A stretch of DNA of 5,748 bases from an uncultured Eubacteriales bacterium (lineage in GTDB: Bacteria; Bacillota; Clostridia; Lachnospirales; Lachnospiraceae). Shown here one piece after another: positions 5,473 through 5,748 of this stretch. The stretch spans positions 1 through 5,748 of the forward strand of contig CASEDW010000124.1 in NCBI GenBank assembly GCA_949286775.1, in the 5' to 3' direction. The notes under the pieces were generated by a model, which worked only from the letters and a program-made list of their open reading frames with translations, was not told the DNA's origin and did not search any database. The first letter of the stretch is position 1. Each line of letters starts with the position of its first letter. Both the position numbers and the translations under genes were made by a program.

Positions 5473-5748
5473 TCAGTCTCTCTTTTCATTGTACATTTCA
5501 ATGATTGAACCCATAGTCTCTCTCATATCCATATATGTGAAATCCATTCCCTCGCCTTCAGGAACGCCGATCATCTTAGCGTGTGTCCACACTTTTCCGC
5601 CTTCTTCGATCATAGCGTCGCGAAGCTGTTTAAATCTCGCGTTCTGATCAGGAAGAACAACAGCGAAATGATGTACGCCAGGGCCGTGCTCTTTGAGCCA
5701 TGTCATGTAAGCGCACTCTCCTACCGGCTCGATAACTTCAATCTCGAA
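5473..5748 (-). CDS. VOC-superfamily protein, methylmalonyl-CoA-epimerase-like, C-terminal part
   Basis: The reading frame is open to the right edge, so the N-terminus lies outside the window; 91 residues are visible. They match the second half of a methylmalonyl-CoA-epimerase-like/glyoxalase fold: EVIEPVG near the left, then WLKEHGPGVHHFAV (visible residues 17-30), whose His26 or His27 is the expected metal ligand, and near the end GSIIEMYN with Glu84, another expected ligand. About 50-60 residues are missing compared with a typical 130-150-residue member. The family includes epimerases, lyases and dioxygenases that use a divalent metal, so the reaction is not fixed by sequence alone. The Met at 5704-5706 is internal: conserved fold residues precede it in frame. 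The gene lies upstream of the oxidoreductase on the same strand and probably belongs to the same catabolic cluster. Confidence 0.75.
   Translation of the reverse strand, partial: FEIEVIEPVGECAYMTWLKEHGPGVHHFAVVLPDQNARFKQLRDAMIEEGGKVWTHAKMIGVPEGEGMDFTYMDMRETMGSIIEMYNEKRD

Noticed and set aside
5704..5706. A Met codon that could be read as the start of a 77-residue VOC protein
   Set aside because: The frame is open to the window edge, and the residues before it (EVIEPVG) fit the family fold, so the gene is truncated by the window rather than short.

Overview
The window looks like chromosomal DNA of a low-to-mid GC Gram-positive bacterium, most likely an anaerobic Firmicute of the Clostridia type. 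The evidence is strong AAGGAG/AGGAGG ribosome sites before every complete gene, AT-rich intergenic DNA with sigma-A-like promoters, a ComEA-type lipoprotein with an SLBB domain, and compact single-domain genes. The taxonomic call is an inference from style. No RNA genes, insertion sequences, CRISPR arrays or phage genes are visible.

Layout. Positions 1-354 (minus) hold the N-terminal part of a ComEA-like competence lipoprotein, cut by the window edge. A 264-bp divergent intergenic region follows. It carries a promoter for each direction, a possible ArgR box, a tandem octamer and a leader hairpin. Next is argG (619-1845, plus), a complete argininosuccinate synthase closed by a strong stem-loop terminator (1878-1902). 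An extended -10 promoter appears to fire from inside that terminator into a gene for a Lon-derived AAA+ ATPase without a protease domain (1939-3429). After 92 bp comes a small gene (3522-4007) resembling a SurA/PrsA-type chaperone from which the peptidyl-prolyl isomerase domain and the signal peptide are missing. A 17-bp perfect inverted repeat with a 48-nt loop (4028-4109) separates these plus-strand genes from two minus-strand genes. Those are a Gfo/Idh/MocA-family NAD(P)-dependent oxidoreductase (4144-5325) and, upstream of it, the C-terminal part of a VOC/methylmalonyl-CoA-epimerase-like protein (5473 to the window end). An array of TAATCC repeats at roughly helical-turn spacing lies between those two.

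How the genes may work together. argG is ordinary arginine biosynthesis and stands alone, with no argH next to it. The oxidoreductase and VOC protein probably belong to a sugar or hydroxy-acid catabolic cluster extending beyond the right edge. The most unusual part is the pair at 1939-4007: a protease-less Lon-type unfoldase with an unrecognised N-terminal domain and a Walker B Asp-to-Asn change, followed in the same direction by a cytosolic, PPIase-less chaperone fold. They may form an undescribed protein-remodelling module. That is a hypothesis from domain content and adjacency only.
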